64,000 nucleotides of DNA from Zychaea mexicana (GCF_025766255.1 NW_026516685.1:62001-126000), one strand, 5' to 3'; shown: positions 51,961 to 63,416, counted from the first letter of the stretch. Notes: generated by a model not told the origin, from the letters alone. Translations and numbers: made by a program.

Positions 51961-54010
51961 ATGCAGATCCCGTCAATGCAGCGGCGGAATCTCGTCTTTC
52001 TTGCTGCACTGTTAATTCTCTTGTTTACTGTATTCCATTTACATCAATCTTCGGTCGTTGTCCCAGATGAAACTGTCATTAATACAGTACCACCACCAGT
52101 ACCACAACAACAACAACAACAACAACCAGCACCGCAAGAACAGGATCAACAAACACAACCACCTCTTGATAATGTTGAAGCAGAACAACCACCAGCTGAC
52201 CCATTAGCACCATCTTTGGATCAGGAACCAGAAAAGCCGATCGAGCCACCTGTTGACAATGCCATTTCTCCTCCTCCTCCTCCTCCCCAGGATCCAGTGA
52301 AAACAACTGAACTGTCAGCTTGTGATAATGTTGATTTCGGCTGGCTGTAAGTCTAACCTCTTTTTCTTTCGCCCCCCTCGATTTACTTTCTTGGATTCCG
52401 AGATAGTGGCAGTAACAGAAAATGTACCTCAAAAGTACATGAATACTAAGACGATGACTAATTTATAAAGAGCATCGGATCGCAAATACTGGGATGGCTG
52501 GGCATCCAAATCACTGTTCATGACGCCCGAAGGAAACTTTACGACCAAAAACATATTTGTCAAACAAGGCAGCTCAACCTGTGTTATTGTCATGGTAAGT
52601 TCTACAGAAAAAAATGGAGGGAAAGAGGGAAGAAAAGTGGTGGTGAGGAGGGGGAAATAGGTTAAAAGAAAATCCTTCGTTCCGTTAACAGTTACAAAAA
52701 GCTTGGACCGATCCCTGCCAAATCCGCCATTCGACCCGAAGAACATCTTGCACCAGCAGATAGTCTTGTCATGACTGCGGTAGGACAGTGGACGCACTTA
52801 TCCATCACGTTACAACAACATTCACGCCAAACGAACATTTATTTTGCACCTGTCCAATTTACGCATCAAGACAATTACCAATTAGATACTCGGATCGAGT
52901 ACCGATCATATTTCTGGGAAACGCCCACCAAACATTACTATCGCCCGTATCGATTCTTGTCATCTAACAAGTTGATTGTCAAGGCATTGTTACAGACAGT
53001 GCCACCGGAACTGCCGCCGTGCACGGCAGCGGAAATGGCTGGTGGTCACAGCCAAGGAGGAGTAGGAGATGGGGGAGGCGCATGGATGGCCAAGGCGGAA
53101 TATCAACGGACGTACCCGTTGGACTTTTATGGCATGTTTGGCGTTGCACAGGAAGATCATGCAGTGAACAATCGACTGTATGTGCCCAACAATTGTCGTC
53201 CGCAGTATGTCAGCCTGGGTCAGGCGGCTCAGTGTTTGGAAGGCAAAACTGTGCATGTGTGGGCGGATAACAATGTGCGCAGGTAAATCACATTTCTCCC
53301 ACGTCATATGACATTATTTGCCTTGTTCTCCCTTCAACGCAGCTGTGTTCAACTCACTGCTTTGCTTGATATTTAGAAACCTCAAGGTATTCAGCAGTGG
53401 TAATCGATGGTGCAGTGATCCAACCGACGTGGATTGCATCTGTAACGATGACGACGAAGACCACGCCGAATCTTACCCTTGGGCGCTCGATCCCACCATA
53501 CCACTAGTGATCAACGAAACCTGGCACGCCGACACGCGATTCTATTTCAATCAAGTGGGGAGCATTCTATCGAAAGACTGGAAACAAGAAATGAAGCGAG
53601 TGGCAGCAGCAACAACAACGACTGCTGCAGATCTGGTGATCGTTAGTTTCGGTAACGATGACATTGCGCTGCGACACATGTCACCAGGACGTTTTGCAGA
53701 TGCATTTACCGATCTGCTATCCTACCTAGTCCACCAAGTATATCCCGTGCAACGCATCATCGTTCGCACACCCCAACCTTTCTGCTGTGGAACAATTTAT
53801 TCGACCTCATGGAACGCCGGTCGCAGCGAAGCATTTACGAAGGCTGTCAGAGATGCTGTTGCCAAATTCCCAAGCGTCATGCTTTGGGATGTTCATCGGT
53901 TGGGTATGCCGTCTCATATGTGTGTGGGTATTGCAGGCACGCCATACACAACGCGTAGTGTTTTGAATGTAGAAAACCTGCAGTTGTGGAACTTAGTGTG
54001 TGCGCCATAA
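51961..54010 (+). CDS. type II membrane protein, NXPE/PC-esterase-like
   Basis: Exons 51961-52346, 52471-52594, 52702-53282 and 53377-54010 give 574 aa. A short cytosolic head (MQIPSMQRRN) is followed by one membrane segment (LVFLAALLILLFTVFHLHQ), a Q/P-rich stalk of about 90 residues and a luminal domain, the layout of Golgi glycan-modifying enzymes. The domain resembles the PC-esterase/NXPE group: VHVWADNNVRRNLK takes the place of the GDS block, and a late SVMLWDVHRLGMPS supplies the Asp/His pair. The GDS Ser is replaced (ADN), so acyl-esterase/transferase activity is doubtful. Acceptor 3 (AAAAAG|CTT) is weak but is the only one that keeps the frame. Expected to act in the secretory pathway, perhaps on wall glycans; that role is inferred. 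Confidence 0.75.
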
Positions 54011-55367
54011 TATCAACAACAACAATCCCCCAATCATACTACACCTTCTCATCGTTATACATATACTTACTACTATCATCCTTTAACACGCACTCTTCTC
54101 AACAATTCAGTCATTCTTTCTGTTCATCATTTCCTCCCAAAGATCCATTTACACATTACAAAGTTCTCTTTTCTTTTTTATCTATATACTGTAGACTCGC
54201 ACCAATCACAACAACAACTTCGTTTATTATATCTGTACTCTTACCACCAGCAAAACAAAACAGGCTTTATTATTTTGCAGTACGTTTAAAATTTTGGCTA
54301 TTATTTGACGTCTCATATTGAACACTGCGTCTTGGTGGGACATATTTGCTCGAGACAGATATGGGGAGCTTTGTGAATTGAAAACCCTGCTAGGGGGAGC
54401 GGTCGAGTATCTGCTGAATTTATAAGCTGCAGATGTGTAGAGAGGTTTAGCGGAAACTGATTGTAATTGGACAGATCGAGTGCGTGGTGGGTGCTGAATA
54501 TGCGAAAACGGATGGTGAGGGTACACAAAACACCTTTTCGTACAAAAAATGCATACAAAGACGCACTATCTACAAAAAAAAAGACATCTTCCAGGTTGAT
54601 TTCGGGGAGGCTGCTCACCTCCTTTGAAAACGGGCCGAAAATGTATCCAACAAAAACATAGTTTCTTCGAGTTTATCAATATATATATACGAAAAAGGAT
54701 TTGTTCACTCTGGGTGTGTACGTCCCGACCATGCTAGCACTCAATTGGATCTCATTCACTGTTAATGCCGATTCGTTAAGGGCGCGGATGTCAAACTGAG
54801 TTTGTCATTCCACAACAAACAATCAAAGCCCTCCGTCGTTTGTGTCCCATGTTTTTTTGCACCGCGTCAACAAAGAAAGAAAGAGAGAGGGAAAACAAAA
54901 ACGTGGCACACAACGAACACAAACATCATGTCCACACATGTAATACACTTTTTGTAGACGATACGTAAAAGTGCACCCAGATCATGTCGAGTGAGACAGA
55001 TGCCAACCACTATCCGAGACCCCAGAAGACCTGTTAACACTCAGTAGAGAGACACTCACACACGGTGGTGTGTATTACACAGAGTAGGACAAAAGGTGGG
55101 CGGGTGTGATGATGGCTTTCCAGCATAAACAACAAGAAGCTGAATGAAGCAACAAGAACCGGTTGCACGTCATTACTTTTAATGCCGTGCGCGCGCGCAT
55201 CAAAGTACATGTGTTACCAAATCCCATTCAATAAGTCTTGTCTTGTCGGTACGATAGTGAGCGCACCGAGCATATCATATTACAGATGATGTATCAGCAG
55301 AATAGTGACACTGTGATAGTAGTAGTAATAGTAGTTGACACGGTGCCAATTCAAAAGTGTCTTTTTC
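54011..55367. other. intergenic region up to the transposon
   Basis: About 1.36 kb from the 3' end of the PC-esterase-like gene to the left terminus of the CACTA-like element. Only short frames; no feature assigned. Confidence 0.45.
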
Positions 55368-55535
55368 CACTGCGGGAAAATTGCGAAGTGAATTAAAGAC
55401 TAGAAACTTGAACAAAACTTTAACCTCATCCTTTAATCAGCCTTGAAAAAACACTTATGTAGAGGTGAGTAAAGGATAAGAAATTAAAGCCTCACAGACC
55501 GGAATTAAAGGATGACAATTAAAGGGCCGAGGCCG
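55368..55535. repeat. left terminal and subterminal repeat region of the transposon
   Basis: Terminal CACTGCGG, then about seven copies in both orientations of a TTAAAG(G) or CTTTAA core within roughly 150 bp (GAATTAAAGAC, ACTTTAACC, CCTTTAATC, GTAAAGGAT, AATTAAAGCC, AATTAAAGGATG, AATTAAAGGG). In CACTA elements such arrays bind the element's own protein. Confidence 0.7.
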
Positions 55536-55706
55536 TGGTGTATGAGGATGTCTACGATTTGTTGTTGCAGTGCTACTGAAAAGCTTCGTTTTATAACAAT
55601 CAAAAGCTAGCTCAAATCCCAATCAACACGGAAAAACATGATTAAAAAGGATAATACGATAGTAATTATAGCATGATAATAGTTCAAATGAACATTCTTT
55701 ATTCAA

Positions 55707-56040
55707 AAAGAGAGAAAGAGAGCACAGAGAGAAGAAAGAGAGAAAGAGAGCACAGAGAGAAGAAAGAGAGCACAGAGAGAAGAAAGAGAGCAAGAGAAGA
55801 GAAAGAGAGAGAGAGAAAGAGAGCACAGAGAGAAGAAAGAGAGCAAGAGAAGAGAAAGAGAAAGAGAGAGAGAGACAGAGAGCAAGAGAGAGACAGAGAG
55901 AGACAGAGAGACAGAGAGACAGAGAGAGACAGAGAGAGACAGAGAGAGACAGAGAGAGACAGAGAGAGACAGAGAGAGACAGAGAGAGACAGAGAGAGAC
56001 AGAGAGACAGAGAGACAGAGAGACAGAGAGACAGAGAGAC

Positions 56041-56080
<40 letters not shown>
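55707..56080 (+). repeat. (GA)n / CAGAGA purine tract
   Basis: About 370 bp of almost pure purine on the + strand: AGAAAGAGAG units with periodic C, then AGAGAGAC repeats and a final (AG)n. It lies just 3' of the minus-strand accessory gene inside the transposon. The single long + frame over it is an artefact of the repeat. Confidence 0.95.
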
Positions 56081-56083
56081 CTA

Positions 56084-57322
56084 CTACAATTCTGCTCGTC
56101 TTCTTTTGTACACTCTATTGCATGCCACAGTCAATGGCAATGAAAAAGAAAAGAGATTTGAAGAACTATCAGTTAATTCTTGATACATTAACGTCACCAG
56201 CAATAACATATCACTGGTACTGTATATTGCTAGTAGAGAGTACTTACCTGGGACGAGTGTTGTCTTCCTCTTCGATCTCCTCGCCGTCATTACCACCGCT
56301 GCTGGATGACTCGTCGTCGGTCTTTTCCAGCTAATAATAATAATAAGTGTGTTGTAATAATGATAAATGAGTATCATTTTGTATAAAATATAAAGCATAG
56401 GAGATGTTGTTTTGTAACTTACACTTATGCGTTTGTGGTATTGGTGCTTGTTGCCCCATTTGTACTGCAACAACCACCTCGTTGCCCACGAATTGACGCA
56501 TTTGTCAAAGTGAACATCAAATGCTTTGCAATTGACCTCTAGCATCAAAGCATACTTTTTTTGTATGCTAGGGTCAATTGAGCTCCATGCCGTTGCAAGA
56601 GAAATGCCCTCCTCGGTGATGATCTCTTGTATGATCATCGTCGTTTCGAGCATTACGTTCGTCATGGCGTTGCCGCACAGCTCTTCTTCGTAAACGGCAA
56701 AAAAGTGTAAGGCAATGAATTGCCTCAAAACGTCTGTGCTCAAATCTTGAGCCTGGCGACGGTTGTTCACCACAACGAACGGGCGGACAAGTGTTCGTCT
56801 TGTGGTATTGACGTCTCTCTAAATAGTAAGAACAAACATATCAGCATTGACAGCAATACACTCTATGGCTCTCTTTGTACGCGATCTTCCTCCCTCTTTA
56901 CTGTCTACATAGATACCCTTTCTATGTAATTCTATGTTGCTACCAACATAAAGTCGACAATACTACCGTCTCCATATCTCTCTCTCCCTCTCTTTGTTTC
57001 TTCTTTACCAATGTTTCCAATCTACTCTTTCATTAACTGACAGCACCACTATTACACCGCCTTCTGTAATGTAAAAACCATCTAAACATACTGCTTCTTG
57101 TTCAGTAGGCTCCTGCCTATCTCCTTGCTGAAGGTGTTCAAGGATTCGATCCACTGTTACTTGGATTGTGTCGACTTTCTCTTGCAGCTGGATGGCGACT
57201 GTCTTCAGCTCTTGCAGATCAGCGTCGACCTCCTCGTTTACTTCATCAATTCTTGATATGAAGCTCTTGACCGAGGAGATTTCGGCAAACAATGCTTTGG
57301 TAGTGATGGCTTTGTTAGACAT
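56084..57322 (-). CDS. transposon accessory protein with coiled coil, unknown family
   Basis: Exons on -: 57092-57322, 56423-56818, 56248-56330 and 56084-56114, all with GT-AG borders and matching phases, giving 246 aa. Residues about 10-65 form an amphipathic coiled coil (SFISRIDEVNEEVDADLQEL, then EKVDTIQVTVDRILEHL). Residues about 78-205 form a helical domain without a match I know (STDVLRQFIALHFFAVYEEE; AWSSIDPSIQKKYALMLEVN; NSWATRWLLQYKWG). The end is an acidic stretch (GEEIEEEDNTRPR) and a basic tail VYKRRRAEL that could be a nuclear signal. It lies inside the transposon, 372 bp from and divergent to the transposase, so a TnpA-like role (binding subterminal repeats, silencing control or complex assembly) is a reasonable inference. 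No catalytic motif was seen. Confidence 0.72.
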
Positions 57323-57694
57323 TGTTGAAGTTCAAGGTACCAAGGCAAAATAAAATAACGCGAGGGAGAAAGGAGGGAAAAAACGAGATACAACAAACAA
57401 ATATTTTTTTACTATCTTTGAATCAGCGACGTCGCTACCATCTTATTAATCATTTCGCGTCCTCATTTTTTATGATCCAGCACACAACACACTATAATGT
57501 CTCACTCTATTATTATTTATTAGTATTGTTATTTCAACCCTGTCATAACAATTTGCTGTCATCATCGGTGTTATTTGAGAGAAGTAAGATGTTTGTTTGT
57601 CATACTGTAATACGAATCTATATATACAACAATCATCGATGATACGACAGATGTTTTTCCTTCTTTCTTTTGCGACACGACACTCTTTATCATT
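57323..57694. promoter_or_regulatory. shared divergent promoter region of the transposon genes
   Basis: 372 bp between the starts of the accessory gene (-) and the transposase (+), so both promoters must be here or in the first exons. No specific site is assigned. Confidence 0.45.
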
Positions 57695-60600
57695 ATGAAA
57701 AAAACAACTGGCAAAACGTTCAAAAACATCAGGAGAAGTGAAAGCGAAAGCAGCGCTCCAAAAAAAGTCTGTGGCTGGTGCAGAAAACCTATCATTATGT
57801 CGGTTTATTCGGCGCACACCAGCATTTGTCGTCGAAAATACTTGAAAGGAAAAGGGCGCCATCCCAAAGCTGTCACTGGATCATCGTCTTCATCGGCTGA
57901 TGTATTGTGTGTTGAAAATTTATATTTTACTACATACGGTACTTGCGCAAATGTCATATGTGTTAATAAGCCTGATACCTTGTAATAGAAATGAACAGCC
58001 ACCTCAGCCTCTATTACCTTCACTACCGAACGAACCATCATCAGATTTGGTGCCATCGAGTGCAGACAATAGCATGTACACATCTGTTGCATCACTAAAT
58101 AACACGATATCTTCAAGTGCAACTCGTGATGGCACATCGCCGCCGTCATCCACTTCAGAAGGACGAAGAACTGACGGATCAAATATGGGCGATGATGTTA
58201 TTCTAGACGATTTCGATTATGGTGAAGATGGTAAAAAATAAGGAGATTCTTATTTTCTGTACAATTCAAAAATAATTACTAATTACTTGTTGTTTTACTG
58301 TAATAGTCAACATACCTATTAGTACTACAACATCGGATGGCCCAAAAGTCTACGCATTCCCTACGGATGATTACAGCCAAGATCAAGTGATGATGTGGAG
58401 TGTAATGTTGCAACGTATTGTGAATAACAACAATATCACGAGACGAGGCCATGGCGAAATGCTCGGTTTTTGTAACCGCTTGATATCTCATTTCGATCAA
58501 GGTAAAAATATCAAAAGATTATACACGCCAACTCTCCTCGTTTTATATATTATACATGATAGATACTTACCTTATTCCCTCTTTAAGATCACGAGCACTT
58601 GTTTACTCCATACAAATCAAAAAAAGGAGCGGAAAAGTTCTATCCCGTGGAAACACAACTATTTGATGTTTGTATCAATGGTTGCAAGATGTACGACACT
58701 GATGACACGGCTACATATTGCTCCCATTGCAACGAAGTAAGATATGTTGGTGATAACAAGAAAGCACGTGCTATAATGGAAATGCTTCCAATTGGTGAAC
58801 AACTAGCGTACATGATTCACGATGAAGAGACACGAGAAAAGTTACTGTACAGGAGCCGTTTCCGACATAGGCATGGTGTATACAACGATATATTCGACGG
58901 TGGACTGTATCAAGAGCTCGTAATGGGGCGAAATCTTTTTCAAGGTGAATTGGATGTCGCTCTTGCATTATATGTGGATGGCTTCCAACCGTATACCAAC
59001 ATAAAACATACAATGACCATTGTACATGTGGTTGTGTTGAATTTCGATCCTGATACTCGGTAAGCAGCCATACTACAATATCTGAGCAGGACTAAGATTG
59101 ATTGTTCTATTATGCCTATATTATCCTTAACATCGTCCATGTAGGTATACAAACAAATACATGCTTCAAATATGCTTGATCCCGGGTCCATTGGCTCCAA
59201 GAGATATGACGAGTTTTCTTCAGCCTATAATAAGAGAGCTACAGCACTTGGAAAAATACGGGATGGAAGTCAAGGTCGGAAACACCAGTCTGCACGCAAA
59301 GGTGCATTTGCTGCTTGCCACCGGTGATATGCAGGCAGTTAAAGTATTAGCATGCCATATGGGACCTACTGCAACATATGGCTGTCGCATATGTCTTGTT
59401 GAAGGGGTACACCCGGTTGAAGGAGGAAAAGGCGTGTATTTTCCTGATTTCAGCAACACTGCCAAAAGATGGAGGAAAGCTGATGATTTCAAGACGAAGG
59501 GGAAAAAGGTATACTTTCTTTTTGATTATGATGTGTGCTCGTTATCAATCCACGTAAATCATACCCGTGTGCTATAATTAATGTACGCACTTCCATACTT
59601 TTGCTAATATAGAAAGGACTAGATGGTCCGAGTCCTTTCACGGTGTTCCAAACTTTCCTCTCTCCAGATTTTTTTGGTCTTGAAGAGCTTCATCTTCTGT
59701 CGCATGGCATAGCGCATCAGTTCTTCGATTTGCTGCAAGGAAAATACGATCATGCATCAGCTACAAGACAGAGCCCTTTTGTTATCGATCTTGACGCTGT
59801 GATGAAACAAATGGAAAGCTCTCGTATGGATATCCCGACGGCGTTCGACAGCACATGGCATAGTTTGACCGACAAAGGGAGGGTCAAAGCCGTCGACTGG
59901 TTAGAGTTCCTTTTGTACGTTGTCCCCACTCTGGTTGTGCCTCAAATCGATGATAGCGTTGCCAAAGACGCTACGATGTGCCTCGTGAGAGCATGTCAGA
60001 GAACACTGCAGTTTTCTCACACAAGTGACGATATCGCTGATATAGAAAGGTAATTATCCGTACAAAAACATAACGAAAGATAAATACATAAAGAAGACAA
60101 CAACACTAATCCAAGGTGTTTTATACGTGTAGTGATATCGAGTTCTGGCATGACTACTTACGCAGTCAACTCAGCACAAAACAAATGAACCTAGAACGTT
60201 GTGACGACAGCGAAGACGAAACTAGCGTCAATAGCAGTAGCAACAGTAGCAGCATCAGTGACGATAATGAGTATATAGCACTATCCGTTCGTGTATTCAC
60301 TGCAAATCAGCATTACCTCACACACATTCCTGATATGCTACGAAGGCTGGCATCATTACGTTACTGTTCATCCCGGTCGTTGGAGAGGATGATTGGTGTG
60401 TACTCAAAAATAATAACCACGTACTCGGTCCCTGGTCAGCAAGCTGCGAACATCATGAAAAAATTGGCAATGGCACGTTATCTCGACGCGGCAATTGATA
60501 GCAGCATTGATACAGAAGAAGAAAAAAAGGTGCACGACAGTCGACGAAATGGGCTATATTTCACGCCTAATCCAACTGACCCCTTTTCTCCGGAAATCTG

Positions 60601-61282
60601 GGGAAAGTTACATAATGCCAGTTTCAGGTCATTGAAAACACTTGCAGGACTCAGTTATACCAAAGTCAGGGACGCGCTTGTAGCCTATATGAATCGCAAA
60701 GGAATAAGGTACAGCATTTTGAGCGAAGATTTCAAGTACACAACCGGTCGGCTCTGGAGAGACCAGAAAACTTTTGGTAGCGTACTTACCCACCATGGTC
60801 GAATGCGTGTTATGTACTATGTGAGATTAAAGCTTGATGATATTGACATGTAAGAAAACTTACGTTTTAATAGAAAAAAAATGATGACTTGTTGTGCTTG
60901 TTATGTTGACCCATCCTTTTCCCTTTTCAGAAATGCATCAGCAGGTCGTGGCTCGGTTTTTGCTCGCTGTTCCCAGTTTTACTTCGGGAAGGTGTACTTC
61001 TATTTTGTGCATAATCAAGGCAACGAAGACCGAATATTGGCAGCTGTTGGGATCTTCAATCCCACAATCGATAGTGACAGCGGGTCTGTTTACTTGACTC
61101 CATCAGCAATGGCCGCTGAACAGCTGTTCGTTGTCGATGCTAACGAGATCTGCAACTACGCAGGTCTTTTGACGGGAACGTTTGGCAGGTCCAAACGCCA
61201 CTACTGGATTTGGCCGGGTATGGTTTCAATATCGAAAGAGAAAAGTGCTTTTGAACATGGAACCTTGAAGAACATTTTTTAG
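57695..61282 (+). CDS. CACTA-type transposase (Tnp2-like), intact
   Basis: Exons 57695-57901, 57999-58230, 58307-58501, 58588-59059, 59145-59508, 59613-60049, 60133-60849 and 60931-61282, in phase throughout, 991 aa. It should cut and join the element at its termini. Residues 26-45 form a CxxC-x11-H-x3-C zinc-binding motif. A disordered S/T/P part follows. Residues 240-259 form a C-x3-C-x11-C-x2-C knuckle (CINGC...CSHC) followed by EVRY, a hallmark of Tnp2 proteins. Next come RFRHRHGVYNDIFDG, LALYVDGFQPY (Asp342, candidate catalytic), LIPGPLAPRDMTSFLQPII and ACHMGPTATYGCRICLVEG. These keep the order seen in plant EnSpm and fungal Plavaka-like transposases. The acceptor of exon 2 (GAACAG|CCA) is chosen by phase. 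No stop or frameshift. Confidence 0.9.
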
Positions 61283-61301
61283 AATAAATTTTTACAAGTC
61301 A

Positions 61302-61522
61302 TGCTACCCTTTGCTTACCCTTTATAAACATGTGTTTATACTTTAATCGCGCTCGCATGCTCATAAACAAAAATCAAAAAATTTTCGGCTTTGATTTAAA
61401 GGATCAACCTTTTCTTTCTCCTTTACTGAACCCTTAATTAACGACTGGCCCTTGACTTAACCTTTAGAATCTTTGCTTAGTCTTTGTCGGCCTTTATTTC
61501 AAGGATCATTTTTTCCGCAGTG
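61302..61522. repeat. right subterminal and terminal repeat region of the transposon
   Basis: Starts 20 bp after the transposase stop codon. Contains many CTTTA/TAAAG cores (ACCCTTTATA, ACTTTAATC, TTTAAAGGATC, CTCCTTTACT, ACCTTTAGA, GCCTTTATTTC) and closes with TTTTTTCCGCAGTG. It mirrors the motif content of the left end, with looser spacing. Confidence 0.7.
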
Positions 61523-62095
61523 ATTCATTTGTGTATTGTCGATTATTTTCTTGGTGGTGGATAAGTAAAAGCTACTCAACTGTATATTGGGTCCGGTCAT
61601 TATCAACACGCATCAAGTACATTGTTATCCATGTGAGTTACGATACTATCTTTTGAATCTATAGCCAACACGTACACACAGAGAGAGAGAACGACTGCGG
61701 TTGCAGCCAGTCAAAAGGAGGATGATGATCGCCGCAAGAAAAAGATGCCATCATGCAGCTCCTCGCTCCTCTCTTTTGGTTTGTAGTACATGTTTTCTTA
61801 ATTGTCTAAACGAAAAAGGATCACATCTAAATTGTTTCTATTCTTCAATAACATATACTCCACCTCCCCCCCCTGAATAACAAGTATGTGTACAGCTGTA
61901 TGGCCTGTTATATGCATAAACAATCTGGACATTACCACTTTCTCTCTTTCTTTAATATCATCCTACATTTGCTGGACCTACCGACTCACTACTGTAGTAA
62001 AAAATCAAGGGATAAAAAACAACAACAACAGTACAGTGCTTTGCGTTTAAATGTGAGGAACGGAATGGGGATGAGGTTTCATTGTTGGCTGTTGA
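61523..62095. other. intergenic region right of the transposon
   Basis: About 570 bp of unique DNA from the right transposon terminus to the 3' exon of the next minus-strand gene. No feature recognised. Confidence 0.4.
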
Positions 62096-62723
62096 TCAAT
62101 GCTTTTGCCAATTGGATTTTTTCTTCAATTCATTCATAGCAGCGTTTAATCGTCGTCGTTCTTCTTCTTTCTCTTCCATCTTTTGCACAAGCAAAACCAA
62201 TCCTTCTTCGAACAGTCTAATTACATATTAAATCAAGTGAGTATCTTTGAAAAAAACAAGTTTGTACAGATAAAAAGGACTAAAGTTCCTTTAGTGTCAA
62301 ATTTTAGATTTTTACCTTTTTGCTTGTTGGCAACGAGAATCAGCTTGCGAGGTAGGTGATGTAACATGTGATGGCTGCGGCGAGGGTAGTTGTTGGGTTG
62401 TTGCTTCTTGTGGTTCTGGGGACAGGGGCTCGAAATGCAAAGATTGTTGACTATACACAACTGCTCTTCCTTTTTTTTGATTGGAAGAATAATTACATCG
62501 GTAAAACCACAAAAAAAGGAATGGAATCCGGAGTAGTTGTTGTAGAATACAGATGCTTTGATGTGGGTATCAAAATGCAAATAAGCGTAACTAATTATAC
62601 ACAGTATATTATTAGAATCGAAATCAGGTAACAATCATAGAAGATTCGACGATACTTACTCAGTCGACAACAGTTTGATAATGCTTCTTAACCCTGTTGC
62701 AACAATTTTTTCAACAAGCTGGT
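62096..62723 (-). CDS. 3' exons of an unidentified gene with C-terminal coiled coil
   Basis: Three exons on - that fit by phase: 62660-62723 (QLVEKIVATGLRSIIKLLST), 62316-62450 (P/Q/S-rich, EPLSPEPQEATTQQLPSP) and 62096-62216 (LFEEGLVLLVQKMEEKEEER..., ending SNWQKH). Donors are GTAAGTATC and GTAAAAATC. The last exon predicts a charged helix or coiled coil. The 5' part could not be completed: upstream lie a possible short exon near 62830 and then very AT-rich, mitochondrial-looking DNA. The gene is therefore partial, either truncated by that junction or made of small exons I cannot see. Function unknown. Confidence 0.5.
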
Positions 62724-63033
62724 CTTATGATACGTTCTTTATAGCTGATCCTTTCAGGATCACTTGGCAGTCTGGAGAAACAATAGTGCAAACGTACAGT
62801 TGATGCAGGTAGACCTTGAAATTTACAAGCTATTGAAAGTTTATTCATGTAAGCAAAACAATGTAAGATGGGTTATCACAGAAATAAAGGCTAATATATA
62901 CTTCTATTTTGATGTGAGAGAAAATAGTGTAAAGAGAAAGAGAGGTAAGTATCATTATTTAATGAGAAACTAAATGTCTTTAAAAAATAGTTATTTAAGT
63001 GATGCTATCTAATTTTATTAATTTATTAAAAAA

Positions 63034-63416
63034 ATGTTGACAAAAATGTCTTTTAAAATTTTAGTGATCGCCCTATTCCCCCTTCGTATCCTGCGATTAA
63101 CTTTAAACTTAGTTTGGGTTATTTCTAGTTATTGGTTTAAAATACTTATTTATGGATATAATAGATTATTACAAACTTATTATTCTTTATTACAGAATAA
63201 TATTCTATCCATTATTAAGTTTATTAAACATAAGTATTACTATTCTACAGATAAAATCATTTTAGATTTGCACCTGTATTTTTGATTCCTAATATTCTAG
63301 TTGATTCTATTCATCTTTATTTTATAGAATTTATTCACTTCTTAAATGATAATCTTTCTAACATTTTTATAGGCTCTTTAGGTTTAGTATTACTAGATTT
63401 ATTTATATAAGTTCTG
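63034..63416 (+). pseudogene. hydrophobic mitochondrial-type ORF with a frameshift
   Basis: Opens at ATG 63034 (MLTKMSFKILVIALFPLRIL) with several hydrophobic segments. The frame breaks near 63267-63285: the continuing frame (PVFLIPNILVDSIHLYF... to LLDLFI, stop at about 63408) is offset by one base. A single missing base near 63270 would explain this. Membrane protein of unknown function. Confidence 0.5.

Larger units (their letters stand above)
55368..61522. mobile_element. complete CACTA/EnSpm-like DNA transposon
   Basis: 6155 bp bounded by CACTGCGGGAAAA at the left and its near inverse TTTTTTCCGCAGTG at the right; the CACTG...CAGTG form fits the CACTA superfamily. Between the ends are subterminal TTAAAGG-type repeats, a divergently arranged accessory gene (56084-57322, -) and an intact Tnp2-like transposase gene (57695-61282, +), plus a long purine tract. 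The 3-bp flanks (TTC left, ATT right) do not match, so a target duplication cannot be shown. Since both genes are uninterrupted, the copy looks recent and possibly autonomous. Confidence 0.82.

Noticed and set aside
55707..56080. CRISPR-like periodic repeat
   Set aside because: Simple purine microsatellite without unique spacers, in a eukaryotic genome.
55673..56143. 156-codon + frame of E/R/K repeats
   Set aside because: Entirely a translation of the GA tract; not a protein gene.
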